Shown here: positions 33,816 to 45,989 of the stretch, one piece after another
Position numbering within the stretch: the first letter of the stretch is position 1
Layout of the letters: each line of letters opens with the position of its first letter
Source of the DNA: Antilocapra americana
Taxonomy: Eukaryota > Chordata > Mammalia > Artiodactyla > Antilocapridae
Direction: 5' to 3'
Length of the DNA stretch: 64,000 bases
Assembly (NCBI GenBank): GCA_007570785.1
Contig: ML662442.1
Coordinates: forward strand, 58,076,518-58,140,517
Notes under the pieces: generated by a model
Told to the model about the DNA's origin: nothing
The model's input: the letters and a program-made list of their open reading frames with translations, nothing else
Databases searched by the model: none
Program-made: the position numbers and the translations under genes

Positions 33816-35576
33816 TTCTTCCAACTGGAATATACTCTGATGGACTGAAAGATAGGATTCAGTCATTTCTGCCCTCAAAGACTATCTGGTTACCTCCAAA
33901 CAATTAATTAAATAAGGCATCTTTTTTTTCACTACTTCAAAATGCCATTTTTGTCATATGCTGAATTAATAAGCAATATTAAGGAGATTCAGAATGGAAT
34001 ATTCCATAATTTGGGACAGCATCCCTAAGTTTCCCCTATACCTTTACAGTTTATTCTCAAATCCTACTTTGTGCCATTTAGTCTCTGCTCATGCCCCAGA
34101 CTACTGTTTCAGTTTCTAATGGCACAGAGTGAAAAGATGAGTGGCCTATCGTTGCATTTATTGTCAGAATTTCCCTTAAAATACTTGCTGCTTATTTTTC
34201 CACCTAAAATTTAGAATTAGCTTGTCCATTACATCTCAAACAATGCCAAGACTGAGCTCAAAAACAACAGTAACAACAGCAACCCTGTAGTGTTTTGGTG
34301 GGTTTCTATTACATTCACACTCTCCATGTCCAGTCTTAGCTATTGCCTTTAGTGTATTGAAATCAATGAAAAACAGGCTTTTTCTGTTTTGTCTCTGAGC
34401 TAATTCTTGCTGGACTTCTGGTTGCAGGGACATGCGCAGTTTTATCTTTATGACTGCCTTGCAAAGTTGTTTTGGGCTCTGAGCCCCAACTATCCTAAAT
34501 AGATGTCCCTCTATTTATTTTTTTCTTGTCAATTCATGCTATAGTATAATTTAAAGTAGCTTGTTCAAAATAATAATTATAAGGGACTTACCTTAATACG
34601 CCTTTTATTAACTTCTTTTACATGGAAGTCTTATAATCTTGAAACAATCTCGCAGTCATTCCAATCCAATCTGTAGGTTGTGATTCTGCCCTTTAAACTT
34701 GTAAACATACTTTCCATTTGAGTTCTTATAGATTCAGACACATGCCTGGTTTCTATGCAACTACTCAGGTGAAGTACATATTTTGTCTTGCATCTGTCTT
34801 TTCCTTAACAAACTGCTTAACATCTGCAGTCAATAAACAGACTCCACAGGGTACAGAGATAAAGGAACTGAACAGAACAATTTTAAATGTCAGCAGGCAT
34901 CTCATAAAATTAAATATTTAAAGCTAAAATAAAGTTATACTACATTGACTATAAATAGATTTTAAAATTTTCAAGCAGTAGATAAACTATAATTCACACC
35001 TATCTATTTCCATAAAAGACTGAAGAAATAAGACTAATAAAACTGGTACATTTTAAAAATTAGAATCAGTGGGTATAGGATCTGCATGAGAGATGATGAG
35101 CCATATATGACTTGTGATCTTATTTTTGTAGGGATGAAAAATAATAATTAACAGTTACCAAACACTACTTGTTTGTCAAGGAGTCTTTTTAGGCATTCAG
35201 TTTCCTTACATTGATGACTAGAAGAGGCAGAGAAAGGCCTGGAGATAAGACCCAAGGAGTGACTTGGTCACACCCTTCTAAAGTGGCACTCTCCCTGGGC
35301 AACCTGCCTAAGTCATTCAGCAGCAGAACAGTGGGGTTTATTCCTGCAATGCTCCCATTACTTGGAGGAGGCTCGCTGGCAGAAGTCCGCTGGGTGTATC
35401 TGTGAGACCAGAGAGTATGAAGCCAGACCATGACCCGGACTCTCTCGAGTGGGTAACAGCAGTTGCAGCATTGTCTTTTGTGTCTTCCTGAGGCCTCCCC
35501 CAGATATGCTGGAATTCCCTTGTATTCTGAAGAACCAGAGAGGCTATTTGGTTAAGTAAGAATCTGTCAGCCTGTG
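33816..35576. other. Long repeat-poor intergenic stretch
   Basis: About 1.75 kb with no recognised repeat. 35200-35576 is more GC-rich but its open frames (to 86 codons, both strands) resemble nothing I know. Confidence 0.45.
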
Positions 35577-35990
35577 AGAGCTGGACCATAAAGAAGGCTG
35601 AGTGCTGAAGAACTGATGTTTTTGAACTGCGGTTCTGGAGAAGAGTCTTGAGAGGCCCTTAGACAGGAAAGAGATCAAACCAGTCAATCCTAAAGGAAAT
35701 CAACCCGAAATATTCATTGAAAGGGCTGATGGTGAAGCTGAAGCTTCAGTACTTTGACCACCTGATGCAAAGAGCTGACTCACTGGAAATGACCCTGATG
35801 CTGGGAAAGACTGAAGGAAGGAAGAGAATGGGGCAGCAGAGGATGAGATGGTTGGATGGCATCAGGGACTCAACGCACATGAGTTTCAGCAAACTCCGGA
35901 AGATAGTGAAGGACAGGGAAGCCTGGCATGCTGCAGTCCATGGGGTAGCAAAGAGTTGGACACGGTTGAGTGACTGAATAACAGAAATAA
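35577..35990 (+). mobile_element. BovB LINE 3' fragment
   Basis: Forward-oriented BovB 3' end: starts near gctggaccataaagaaggctgag and ends with aaagagttggacacggttgagtgactga. The last coding remnant ([28 protein letters not shown]) is visible. Confidence 0.88.
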
Positions 35991-36299
35991 CAACTAGAAA
36001 CATATCTTGCTTTAGTCATTTTACTCAATGGGATCTTTTGAATTTATCTCGTTTCCAAATTTTATAGACTAATGTATTCAATTAACACTTTCTGTAATAT
36101 TAAAGTACATTATATTCATCTAGACCTGTTATAATACCTTGTGTTTTAAAAAAAAAAAAAGATTCTGTCAGCCTGAACCAGTGAAGGAAACAACCATCTT
36201 CTCTAGGCCAACTGACTACCTTGAGATGAACAAAACTATGTGAGAACTAGGAATATTTAACTTTGAGATTGTAGACTCCACTTTGCTGATAACAAAATT

Positions 36300-37605
36300 T
36301 AAATCAAGCCATTCCTCAGCCTAGATGGGAGGGGAGTTTGGGGGAGAATGGATACATGTATATATATGGCTGAACCCTTCACTATTCACCTGAAACTATC
36401 GCAACATTGTTAATCAGTTATCAGTTCAGTTCAGTTGTTCAGTGGTGTTCGATGCTTTGCAACCCCATGGGCTGCAGCATGTCAGGCTTCCCTGTCCATC
36501 ACCAACTCTTGGAGCTTACTCAAACTCATGTCCATTGAGTCATGATGCCATCCAACCATCTCATCCTGTGTTGTCCCCTTCTCCTCCTGCCTTCAATCTT
36601 TCCCAGCATTAGGGTCTTTTCTAATGAATCAGCTCTTCACATGAGGTGGCCAAAGTATTGGAGTTTCAGCTTCAGCATCTGTCCTTCCAATGAATATTCA
36701 GGACTGATCTCCTTTAGGATGGACTGGTTGGATCTCCTTGCAGTCCAGCAGTCCAAGGGACTCTCAAGAGTCTTCTCCAACACCACAGTTCAAAAGCATC
36801 GATTCTTCGGCACTCAGCTTCCTTTATGGTCCAACTCTCACATCCATACATGACTATTGGAAAAACCATAGCTTTGACTAGATGGACCTTTGGAAAAGTA
36901 ATGTCTCTGCTTTTTTTCTTCCAAGGAGCAAGCCTCTTTTAATTTTATGGCTGCAGCCACCATCTGCAGTGATTTTCGAGCACCATTTCCATTGTTTTCC
37001 CATCTATTTGCCATGAAGTGATGGGACCAGATGCCATGATCTTCGTTTTTTGAGTGCTGAGTTTTAAGCCAAATTTTTCACTTTCTTCAACTTTCATCAA
37101 GAGGCTCTTCGGATCTGCTTCGCTTTCTGCCTAAATATGTTGTCATCTGTGTATCTTATATTATTGGTGTTTCTTATTGGTGTTTCTCCTGGCAATCTTG
37201 ATTCCACTTGTGCTTCATCCAGTCCAGGATTTCTCATGATGTACACTGCATATAAGTTAAATAAGCAGGGTGACAATATACAGCCTTGACGTACTCCTTT
37301 TCCTATTTCAAACCAGTCTGTTGTTCCATGTCCAGTTCTAACTGTTGCTTCTTGACCTGCATACAGGTTTCTCAGGAGGCAGGTCAAGTGGTCTGGTATT
37401 CCCATCTCTTTAAGAATGTTCCACAGTTTGTTGTGATCCACACAGTCAAAGTCTTTGGCATAGTCAACAAAGCAGAAGTAGATGTTTTTCTGGAACTCTC
37501 TTGCTTTTTTGATGATCCAATGGATTTTGGCAATTTGATCTCTGGTTTGTATTGGGGTATAATCAGTTATAACCCAATATAAAATAAAAAGTTTAAAAGA
37601 AAGAA
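36300..37605 (+). mobile_element. L1 3' end split by the BovB
   Basis: Artiodactyl L1 3' UTR (gggaggggagtttgggggag... acctgaaactatcgcaac) at 36300-36421. It resumes after the BovB at 37571-37605 (aacccaatataaaataaaaag). Confidence 0.8.
36422..37559 (-). mobile_element. BovB LINE inserted into an L1 3' end
   Basis: A 1.1-kb 5'-truncated BovB in reverse orientation. The minus-strand frame 37097-37441 keeps RT-like sequence (LLRNLYAGQEATVRTGHGTT, GVRQGCILSPCLFNLYA) with a decayed YTDD block. TSDs TAATCAGTTAT (36411-36421, 37560-37570) bound it. Confidence 0.9.
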
Positions 37606-37616
37606 TGAAGGAGCAC

Positions 37617-37707
37617 TACTCTGTTTTTTTAATTAATTTTGTATTGAAGGATAATTGCTTTACAGAATTTTGCTGTTCTCTGTCAAACATCAACATGCAT
37701 CAGCCAT

Positions 37708-37750
<43 letters not shown>

Positions 37751-40504
37751 CTCCCTTTTGAAACTCCCTCCCATCTCCCTCCCTATCCCACCCCTCTAAG
37801 TTGATACAGAGCCCCTGTTTGAATTTCCTGAACCATACAGCAAATTCCCATTGGCTATCTATTTTACATATGGTAATGTAAGTTTCCAGGTTATTCTTTC
37901 CAAACATCTCACCCTCTTCTCCCCTCTCCCCATGTCCATAAGTCTATTCTCTATGTGTTTCTCCATTGTTGCCCTGTAAATAATTTCTTCAGTACCATTT
38001 TTCTAGATTCTGTATATATGTGTTAGAATATGGTATTCATCTTTCTCTTTCTGACTCACTTCACTCTGTATAATAGGTTCTAGGTTCATCCCACCTCATT
38101 AAAACTGACTCAAATGCATTCCTTTTTATGGCTGAGTAATATTCTATTGTGTATATATACCACAGCTTCTTTATCCATTCATATGTCCATGGACATCTAG
38201 ATTGCTTCCATATTCTATTGTAAATAGTGCTGCAATGAACAATAGAATACATGTGTCTCTTTCAACTTTGGTTTCCTCAGCGTATATGGCTAAGAGTGGA
38301 ATTGCTGGGTCATATGGTGGTTTTATTCCTAGTTTTTTAAGGAATCTCCCTACCATCTTCCAAAGTGGCTGTATCAATTTACATTCCCACCAACAGTGCA
38401 AGAGTGTTCCCTTTTCTCCACACCCATTGATTTTTTGTAGGCTTTTTGATGAGGGCCATTCTGACCAGAGTGAGGTGGTATCTAGTTGTAGTTTTGATTT
38501 GCATTTCTCTAATAATGAGTGATGTTGAGCATTTTTTCATGTGTTTGTCAGCCATCTGTAGGTCTTCTTTGGAGAAATGTCTGTTTAGGTCTTTTCCCCA
38601 CTTTTTGATTGGGTTGTTTGTTTTCCTGGTATTAAGTTGTATGAGCTGCTTATATATTTTGGAAATTAATCCTTTTGTCGGTTCTTTCAAAATTTCAAAA
38701 ATTTGCTATTATTTTCTCCCATTCTGAGGGCTTTGTTTTCACTTTGCTTATAGTTTCCTTTGCTGTGCAAAAGCTTTTAAGTTTAATCAGGTACCACTTG
38801 TTTACTTTTGTTTTTATTTCCGTTACTCTAGGCAGTGGGTCATAGAGGATCTTGCTTTGCTTTATGTCATTGAGTGTTCTGCCTATGTTTTCCTCTAAGA
38901 GTTTTATAGTCTCTGGTCTTACATTTAGGTCTTTAATCCATTTTGAGTTTATCTTTGTGTGGTGTTAGGAAGTGTTCTAATTTCATTCTTTTACATGTAA
39001 CTGTCCAGTTTTCCCAGCACCATTTATTGAAGAGGCTGTCTTTGCCCCATTGTATATTCTTGCCTCCTTTGTCAAAAATAAGGTACCCATAGGTGCATGG
39101 GTTTATTTCTGGGCTTTCTATCTTGTTCCATTGGTCTATATTTCTGCTTTTGTGCCAGTACCATACTGTCCTGATGACTAGAGCTTTGTAGTATAACTTG
39201 AAATTGGGAAGCTTGATTCCTCTGGCTCCATTCTTTTTTCTCAAGACTGCTTTGGCTATTTGGGGTCTTTTGTGTTTCCATTTGAATTGCAAAATTTTTT
39301 GTTCTAGTTCTGTGAAAAATGCCATTGGTAATTTGATAGGGATCACAATGAATCTGTAGATTGCATTCAGTAACATAGTCATTTTTACAATATTGATTCT
39401 TCCTACTCAGGAACATGGAATATCCCTCCATCTGTTTATGTCATCTTTGATTTCTTTCATTATTGTCTTATAATTTTCTGAGTACAATTCTTTCATCTCC
39501 TTAGGTAAGTTTATTCCCAGATACTTAATTCTTTTTGTTGCAGTGGTGAATGGGATTGATTCCTTAATTACTCTTTCTGATTTTTCACTGTTAGTATATA
39601 GAAATGCAAGTGATTTCCATGTATTGATTTTGTATCCTGCAACTTTGCTAAATTTACTGATTACCTCTAGTAATTTTCTGATACTGTCTTTAAGGTTTTC
39701 TATGTACAGTATCATGTCATCTGCAAACAGTGAAGTCTTTACCTCTTGTTTTCTGATCTGGATTCCTTTTATTTCTTTTACTTCTCTGATTGCTGAAGCT
39801 AGAACTTCCAGAACTATGCTGAATAATAGTGGTGAAAGTGAACACCCTTGTCTTGTTATTGATATTAGGGGGAATGCTTTCAGTTTTTCACCATTGAGAA
39901 TAATGTTTGCTATAGGCTTATCATATATGGCCTTTACTATGTTGAGGTAGATTCTTTATAGGCCCATTTTTGGAAGAGTTTTAATCATAAATAGGTGCTA
40001 AGTTTTGTCAAAGGCTTTTCCTGCATCGATTGAGATGATCATATAGTTTTTATCTTTTAATTTGTTAAAATGGTGTATCACATTGATTGATTTCCATATA
40101 TCGAAGAATCCTTGCATCCCTTGAATAAACCCAACTTGATCATGGTGTGTGAGCTTTTTGATGTGTTGCTGAATTCTTCTTGCTAAAAGTTTGTTGAGGA
40201 TTTTTGCATCTATGTTCATCAGTGATATTGGCCTATAGTTTTCTTTTTTTGTGTTGTCTTTGAGTTTGGTATCAAGGTGATGGTGGCCTCATAGAATGAA
40301 TTTGGAAGTGTTCCTCTCTCTGCAATTTTTTGAAAGAGTTTTAGAAGGATAGGCATTGGCTCTTCTCTAAATGTTTGATAGAATTCTGTGAAGCCATCTG
40401 GTCCTGGGCTTTTATTTTTTGGGAGATTTTTGATCACAGCTTCAATTTCAGTGCTTGTAATTGGGTTGTTCATAATTTCTATTTCTTCCTGGTTCAGTCT
40501 TGGA
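37617..40504 (-). mobile_element. L1 LINE, 5'-truncated, ORF2 interrupted by stops
   Basis: About 2.9 kb of artiodactyl L1 in reverse orientation. The 3' UTR with a (TA)n expansion is at 37.6-37.9 kb; ORF2 remnants follow in several broken frames: the C-terminus around 38061-38401 ([15 protein letters not shown]), the middle at 38933-39431 and the reverse-transcriptase N-terminal part at 39998-40473 (IDAGKAFDK). Frameshifts and stops make it inactive. No ORF1 or 5' UTR is present. Confidence 0.92.
37711..37748 (+). repeat. (TA)n microsatellite
   Basis: About 18 TA units inside the L1 3' UTR; a cause of the artefactual YIYIYI reading frames nearby. Confidence 0.9.
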
Positions 40505-40544
40505 AGATTGAGCTACTTCTCCAGCCCTCAACAAAGTTATAACA

Positions 40545-40690
40545 CATGTATTCACTATCCTTGTACCTACTTAGCTGATTTCTCCAAGACTAAGGACCAC
40601 TCTTACTTCTTATACCAAGAACCTGAACATCTAACACAGTACCTGATATAGTAGGTTGCTCCCTACTGCATGTTGAATAAAATCAGTAGT
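40545..40690 (+). repeat. L2/MIR-like fragment
   Basis: caagactaaggaccactctt... catctaacacagtacctgat resembles an L2 3' end. Low certainty. Confidence 0.4.
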
Positions 40691-41948
40691 GATAAAATCA
40701 ATCACTAACATCCCATACATCTCTATGCTTTCTAAAGATGTAGATTCTTTAAAACAGATTGTAGCGCTTCTAGAGATAAGTAGATTTCTAGTTGAAATGC
40801 ACAAATCTATGTATACATTCTATTATATAATTAAATGATAATGCTTCAAAGGGACCAATAATAGAAATTAACCCTTCTTGGGAACACTGCGTGGAAGGGG
40901 GTGCAGTGAGGAGATTAAAAATACTTGTGCATAGAGTGATATGTCAAGGACACTGTCTGGCCCTGGAGTTTGCTATGGGTCCTCAGCAGAGAGAGTCTAG
41001 TGAATTTTAGAGTTCAGTGGTAGGAAATAGACAAAGCAGGTGCAATGGAAGGAGTGCTATGAGAAACAGTAAGTATCACATATGGTTACAAATAGGGAAA
41101 GACAGATCAATGAACTTGGATCCCTGCCAATTTTAAGACCTGGCATGCAGTTGCTATGTATTACAGAAAAATTTGAACTTTGTTCAATTCAATATTAAAG
41201 TGTTTCTATTTAGAACTAACTAGAGTAAAACCATTTGTTTTCAATCCTGCTATTTGGAATCAGATGGCAACAAGCTGAATACATTTGCACCTTTCAAATG
41301 GAGTGACCTGATGCAGAATACCCAACCTCAATGTGCTTTAATTTCTTTACCTGGTTATTGCGAGGCAGAAGTTGAATAATACAAGTGAAGCACTCGTGCA
41401 TGGCCTGACTTCTGGTAACTGGACAGCAAATGCCAATGGTTTCTTCTTTTCTCTTCTGAGTGATTTCAGCCAAGCAGTCAAGCAGAAAGGAGAGCTTGTT
41501 AGAGGTAGCAGAATGTCAAAATCCTCTGTTCTGTAAACAAACCAGAGTTGTGCCAAATAGTGTCTACTCTTCTACTATGGCTTCAGTGGAAATAAGGCCC
41601 CCAAAGCTAGGCTATGCAGGCTTTAATAAGTCAAACAGAAATTAAAGTTAGAGAAAGACAATATCAGAGTGACTTCTTGGTCACGTACAAGTCCAGGGAT
41701 TACTGTACTGTCTGATCCCAGTGCTTTGTGATTGTTATGGCATGGGTAGCTTCTTCATCTCTCCTAGGGATGCTAGGCAACTGTTTCCCAGCCCACAGGG
41801 TTATTGTCTCTAAAAACTAGGTTCTTGTCTTGGTGGAATGATTTCTAGAAAATTAAACTACAGTAATTTCTAAGGGTCTTCATATTAAGGTTCCAAATGG
41901 TCTCCAGGAATTAACATAGCTTCCTAAGTGTTAGAAACCATGGAAGCT
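40691..41948. other. Intergenic, nothing recognised
   Basis: Unique sequence between the large L1 and the CHR SINE; no gene evidence. 42786-43424 and 43591-44133 are also unassigned. Confidence 0.45.
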
Positions 41949-42072
41949 GGACTTCCCTGGTGGTCCATCAGTTAAGACTACTGCTCCCAGTGCAGGGGGT
42001 GTGCGTTCGATCTCTGATCTAGGAGCTAAGATCCCACGTGCCACAGGACGCAGCCAATAAATAAATAAATAA
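41949..42072 (+). mobile_element. CHR-type SINE with (AATA)n tail
   Basis: Forward copy: ggacttccctggtggtccat, gtgcgttcgatctctgatct, ending in an ataaataaataaataaa tail. Confidence 0.85.
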
Positions 42073-42089
42073 AACTTGTTTTAAAGGAG

Positions 42090-42650
42090 AGAGAATTAAA
42101 ATAAACAACAACACAGAAACAGACTCACAGACTTTGAGAATGAGCTTATGGTTGTTGCAAAGATGTGGCGGGGGAAGGTGAGGGGAGGAGATAAGGAGTT
42201 GGGGATGGACAACCAGGGCTTCCCTGGGGGGCTCAGTGGTAAAGAATCCACTTGCCAATGCAGGAGGCATGGGTTTGATGCCTGATCTGGGAAGGTCCCA
42301 TGTGCCACGGAGCAACTAAGCCCACGTACTGCAACTATTAAGCCTGTGCTCTAGATCCCGGCCTGGGAGCTGCAGCTGCTGAAGCCTGCACACCTTAGAG
42401 CCTGTGCTTGGCAACAAGAGAAGCCACTGCAACGAGATGCCTGCGCACTACAACTAGAGAGTAGCCTGTGCAGCAATAAAGGTCCAGCACATCAAAAATA
42501 AATAAAATTATTAAATAAAAAAGTAAAAAAAAATTTAAAAAGGATAACCAGCAAGGAACTACTATACAGCACAGGGAACTCTGCTCAATGTTATGTGGCA
42601 CAGGAACCACACAGACTCCTACTGTACAGGGAGTGTCTAAGACAACAAAG
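42090..42650 (+). mobile_element. L1 3' end split by a CHR-2-like SINE
   Basis: Left piece 42090-42216 (aacagactcacagactttga, gcttatggttgttgcaaaga). Right piece 42552-42650 (actatacagcacagggaact). Confidence 0.7.
42217..42541 (+). mobile_element. CHR-2-like SINE inserted in an L1 end, with TSD
   Basis: Forward copy: ggcttccctggggggctcag through gtgccacggagcaactaagc to an A-rich tail. TSD GGACAACCAG / GGATAACCAG at 42207-42216 and 42542-42551. Confidence 0.85.
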
Positions 42651-42691
42651 AAAAATGCACTCTTTATGTGCTTTTTAAAGTAACTCTCTAG

Positions 42692-42785
42692 GGAATAACC
42701 TGACAGTCCAGTGGTGGTTAAGACTCTGAGCTTCCACTGCATGGGGAGATCAGGTTCCATCCTTGGTTGGGGAAGGAGGGTCCTA
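42692..42785 (+). mobile_element. CHR-type SINE, 3'-truncated
   Basis: Forward head only: tgacagtccagtggtggtta, atcaggttccatccttggtt. Confidence 0.7.
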
Positions 42786-43424
42786 CCAGCTTTAATAACT
42801 TATGTGGGCTTAGTATCAAAGGTCTACAGCGGCCTCTCCAGGCACCGTACTCAGAGTAATTGGTACCAGGAGGGTCCCTAAATATTCTCAAGACAAGTTA
42901 TACTAAAACTTGGTTCACTCGGGGAATCTTGCTTTTTGAAAATAGCCTGATTTAGTTTCAATCAGGTTTTGCCAGAAAACTTCAGTAAGGGTTCCACAGA
43001 CATTTCAAAGACATCTCTCACTTTCAATTTTCACTTGACATTGAGATTCTCACCCTTGAGCACCAGGCAGTTGATCTCTCTCCAGAACACTGAGGGGAAT
43101 CTGCCCTTTTTGATGCTGATGTGAGGAGGGGGCGCTCCAGACTATGCTCCTACATAAATTCCTCTCTGGGCTCCACATCAGGAGGGCTCCGCAAGCACAT
43201 TCAGGGAAGTTTGATCAATTCTTGACTCCTAGCCCATGTCCACTGGAAGAGTGAGTGTTCTGCACAGTAATTTAGACTCGCCCACCATAGTTCCAATACA
43301 TTTTGAAATCAGGGCACCCCTGACACCTCCTCAGTGTTTGCACAGGCACTAAATTAGGCTGATGTGCTGTAGTTGCAGAACACACATGGGTTTGCAGTCA
43401 AACAATCTCATGATTTTTCAACCA

Positions 43425-43590
43425 TCGATTTACTTCTTTGAGTCTCAGTTTCCTAATTTTCAAATCAGAGGTAACAGGAGGCATCTTACAGGATTGCTGT
43501 GAGATTTCAGTTAATACAAGGTTTAGAAGGAACTTAGTGCAACAGCTGACACACACAGCAGATGCTCCATCAGTGGTCATTGCTATATTT
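43425..43590 (+). repeat. MIR SINE
   Basis: ttctttgagtctcagtttcc, ggattgctgtgagatttcag, cagctgacacacacagcaga. Confidence 0.72.
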
Positions 43591-44141
43591 CTCATTCTTT
43601 TTTTTTTATCCACAAGGATCATCCTTATCAGTGCCAGAGAAACAAGAGACTGGGAGGCTTTGTAGACAGAATACTCTCATTTTCAGTTTACTTTCAGCTT
43701 TTTCTGGCTGATTATCCATTCACTTTGAACTTTAATTCTCAGGGATCTATCATCTTGGAGACATTCAAGTTACAAAGAACTGTGGTATGAAGTGATTAAA
43801 TCAAAGTGAAGGATTTGGATAAGAATAAAGACACTGTTTCTCTAACTAGGCCTTGGGACAGGCAGAGCTGAGTGAGGACAGAGGACTGAAGAGGTCCCCT
43901 CCCACTGTGCTTAGTGCTGACTCCAGGCTACAAGGTGAAAGGCAAGTGAGGGTCAGGGATAAGGTCAATCTGTCCTGACAGGGTCCCTGAGATCATCCGT
44001 ACAACAGCAGGGCTGATTAGCATTTTGGGGGAGGTGGTCGAGGAGTCCTCTGGTGAGCAGGTCAAGCTGGAATCAGGACAGTAAGAAGATCTCTAACTCT
44101 ACCCTTCTCCAAAGCATCCAAATTAAAATCTTTAGGAAGCT

Positions 44142-44350
44142 TCCCCGGCAGCTCAGTGGTAAAGAATCTGCCTATAATGCAGGAGAAACGTGTTTGATCC
44201 CCGGGTCAGGAAGATCCCCTAGAGGAGGAAATGGCAGACTACTCCAGTATTCTTGCCTGGAAAATCCCATGGACAGAGCAGCCTGGCAGGCTGCAGTCCA
44301 TGGGGTTGCAAAGAGTCGACATGACTGAGCACGAGCAAACAAAAAACAAA
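44142..44350 (+). mobile_element. Bov-tA SINE with TSD
   Basis: Forward copy (tccccggcagctcagtggta... tcgacatgactgagcacg). TSD AGGAAGCT at 44134-44141 and 44351-44358. Confidence 0.88.
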
Positions 44351-44839
44351 AGGAAGCTAAGAGTTGGGATTGGGGTGGGAGCTGAGGGTGAAGTATAAAC
44401 AAGGAAACTACTGAAGACTAAAAACAGGGACCATGTAATTTATTCCAATCTGGTTGCAGCATGAGAAAGTAGATTCCTTTTTCCAAACCAAAACACAAGT
44501 CACCTGCTTTCTTTTTATGTTACTCACTGTATCACTGATGCCAATAGAGACATCTTAATTGTGGCCACGAAGTGAATCCCTTCAGAAGATGCTTTTCTTC
44601 TGCTCCTCTACAGTGTGTGCTTAGCTGCAAATCTGCTGGGTAACTCCAATAATTCAGACACAATCCTAGGTACAACTTCCTCTCCCTTCTAGAAGAGACA
44701 AAAATGATGAATGACAGACAAGGACAAACCACGTCCTTCCAGTCCTCATCACAGATGCCACAAAGACACACACCCAGAGTCAACCAACCAGGCACCAATA
44801 TCTGAACAAAGTAATGATGAAAGGCATGAGCAAAAGACT

Positions 44840-44935
44840 CACTTTCTGGATTTGAAACTGGCTATGACCTTTCCTCACTGTATGGCACTGAGAAAGTGAC
44901 TTGACCTGTCTGTACCTGAATTAATGGTTCCACGT
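44840..44935 (+). repeat. MIR SINE fragment
   Basis: tctggatttgaaactggcta and gagaaagtgacttgacctgt resemble the MIR core. Confidence 0.6.
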
Positions 44936-45094
44936 GAACAGGAATGATTCCACTTGTATACACCTGTCTGACACACACTAGCACCCCCAGTGTCAGCTGC
45001 TGTTCTTACCTATTCAAGTCTGAAAAACCCAGGTCCAGGTCTCTTTTATGCAGCCATCTCCCTGTGCCTTGTGATATTTTGAATTCCCACCCTG

Positions 45095-45985
45095 TCACCA
45101 GCTATGTGCCCTGGAGAAAGTTATTGAATCTCCCTGAGCCTCAGTTTCCCTCCTGATAAACTGGGTACAATTACAACCACTTTCAGAAATCATTGTGAGG
45201 ATTAAATATTAATGTTTGTACAGTGCTTCTCTGCTGATGGGAATGTAAATTGGTGCAGCCATTATGGAAACAGTATAGAAGTTCCTTAAAACACTAAAAA
45301 TAGAACTACCATATGATCCAGCAATCTTACTCCTGAGCACATATCTGGAAAAGATGAAAACTCTAACTTGAAAACACACACGCACACACACACATGCACA
45401 TGGATCCTAATGTTCCCTGCAGCATTATTTACAATAGCCAAGACACTGAAACAATCCAGCTGCCCATCAACAGACAATTGGTTTATATCTGCACACTGCA
45501 ATATTACTCAGCCATAAAAAAGTTGCCATTTGCAGCAATGTGGATGGACCTAGGGAATAACATGCTGAGTGAAGTAACCAGAGAGAGAAAGATTATACGT
45601 TATCACTTACACGTAAAATCTGAAGATAATACAAACAAAGCTATATACAAAACAGAAACAGAAAACAAACTTACGGTTACCAGAGGGGAAAGTAGCAGGA
45701 AGAAGGACAAATTAGGAGTATGGGATTAACATATACACATACTATATATAAAATAAACAATAAGGATTTACCATATAGTGCAGGGAACTATATTCAATAT
45801 CTTATAATTACCTATAATGGAAAACAATCTGAAAAGCCATATATGTATTATATATAATTGAACTTTGCTGTATACCTGAAACTAACACAACATTGCATAT
45901 CAACTATACTTCAACTTTAAAAAAGTGCTTCACACGTGTAAATATATTAGTACATAGTAGCTTTCATTTTGTCATTTGTCAAAAG
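45095..45985 (+). repeat. MIR SINE split by an L1
   Basis: Left piece 45095-45229 (ctgagcctcagtttccctcc, attgtgaggattaaatatta). Right piece from 45924 (agtgcttcacacgtgtaaat). Confidence 0.72.
45230..45923 (+). mobile_element. L1 3' end inserted into a MIR, with TSD
   Basis: About 0.7 kb: ORF2 end (gtgcagccattatggaaaca, accatatgatccagcaatct), an internal (AC)n run, and 3' UTR to tcaactatacttcaac. TSD AGTGCTTC at 45222-45229 and 45924-45931. Confidence 0.87.
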
Positions 45986-45989
45986 GGAT

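Noticed and set aside
37097..37441. Possible intact reverse-transcriptase gene
   Set aside because: RT-like motifs are visible but the frame is short, 5'-truncated and carries changed catalytic-block residues; a dead BovB.
39543..39950. 135-codon plus-strand open frame
   Set aside because: Antisense of L1 ORF2.
42692..42785. Separate gene-like frame around the CHR fragment (42395-42760 minus)
   Set aside because: It spans SINE and L1 sequence only.
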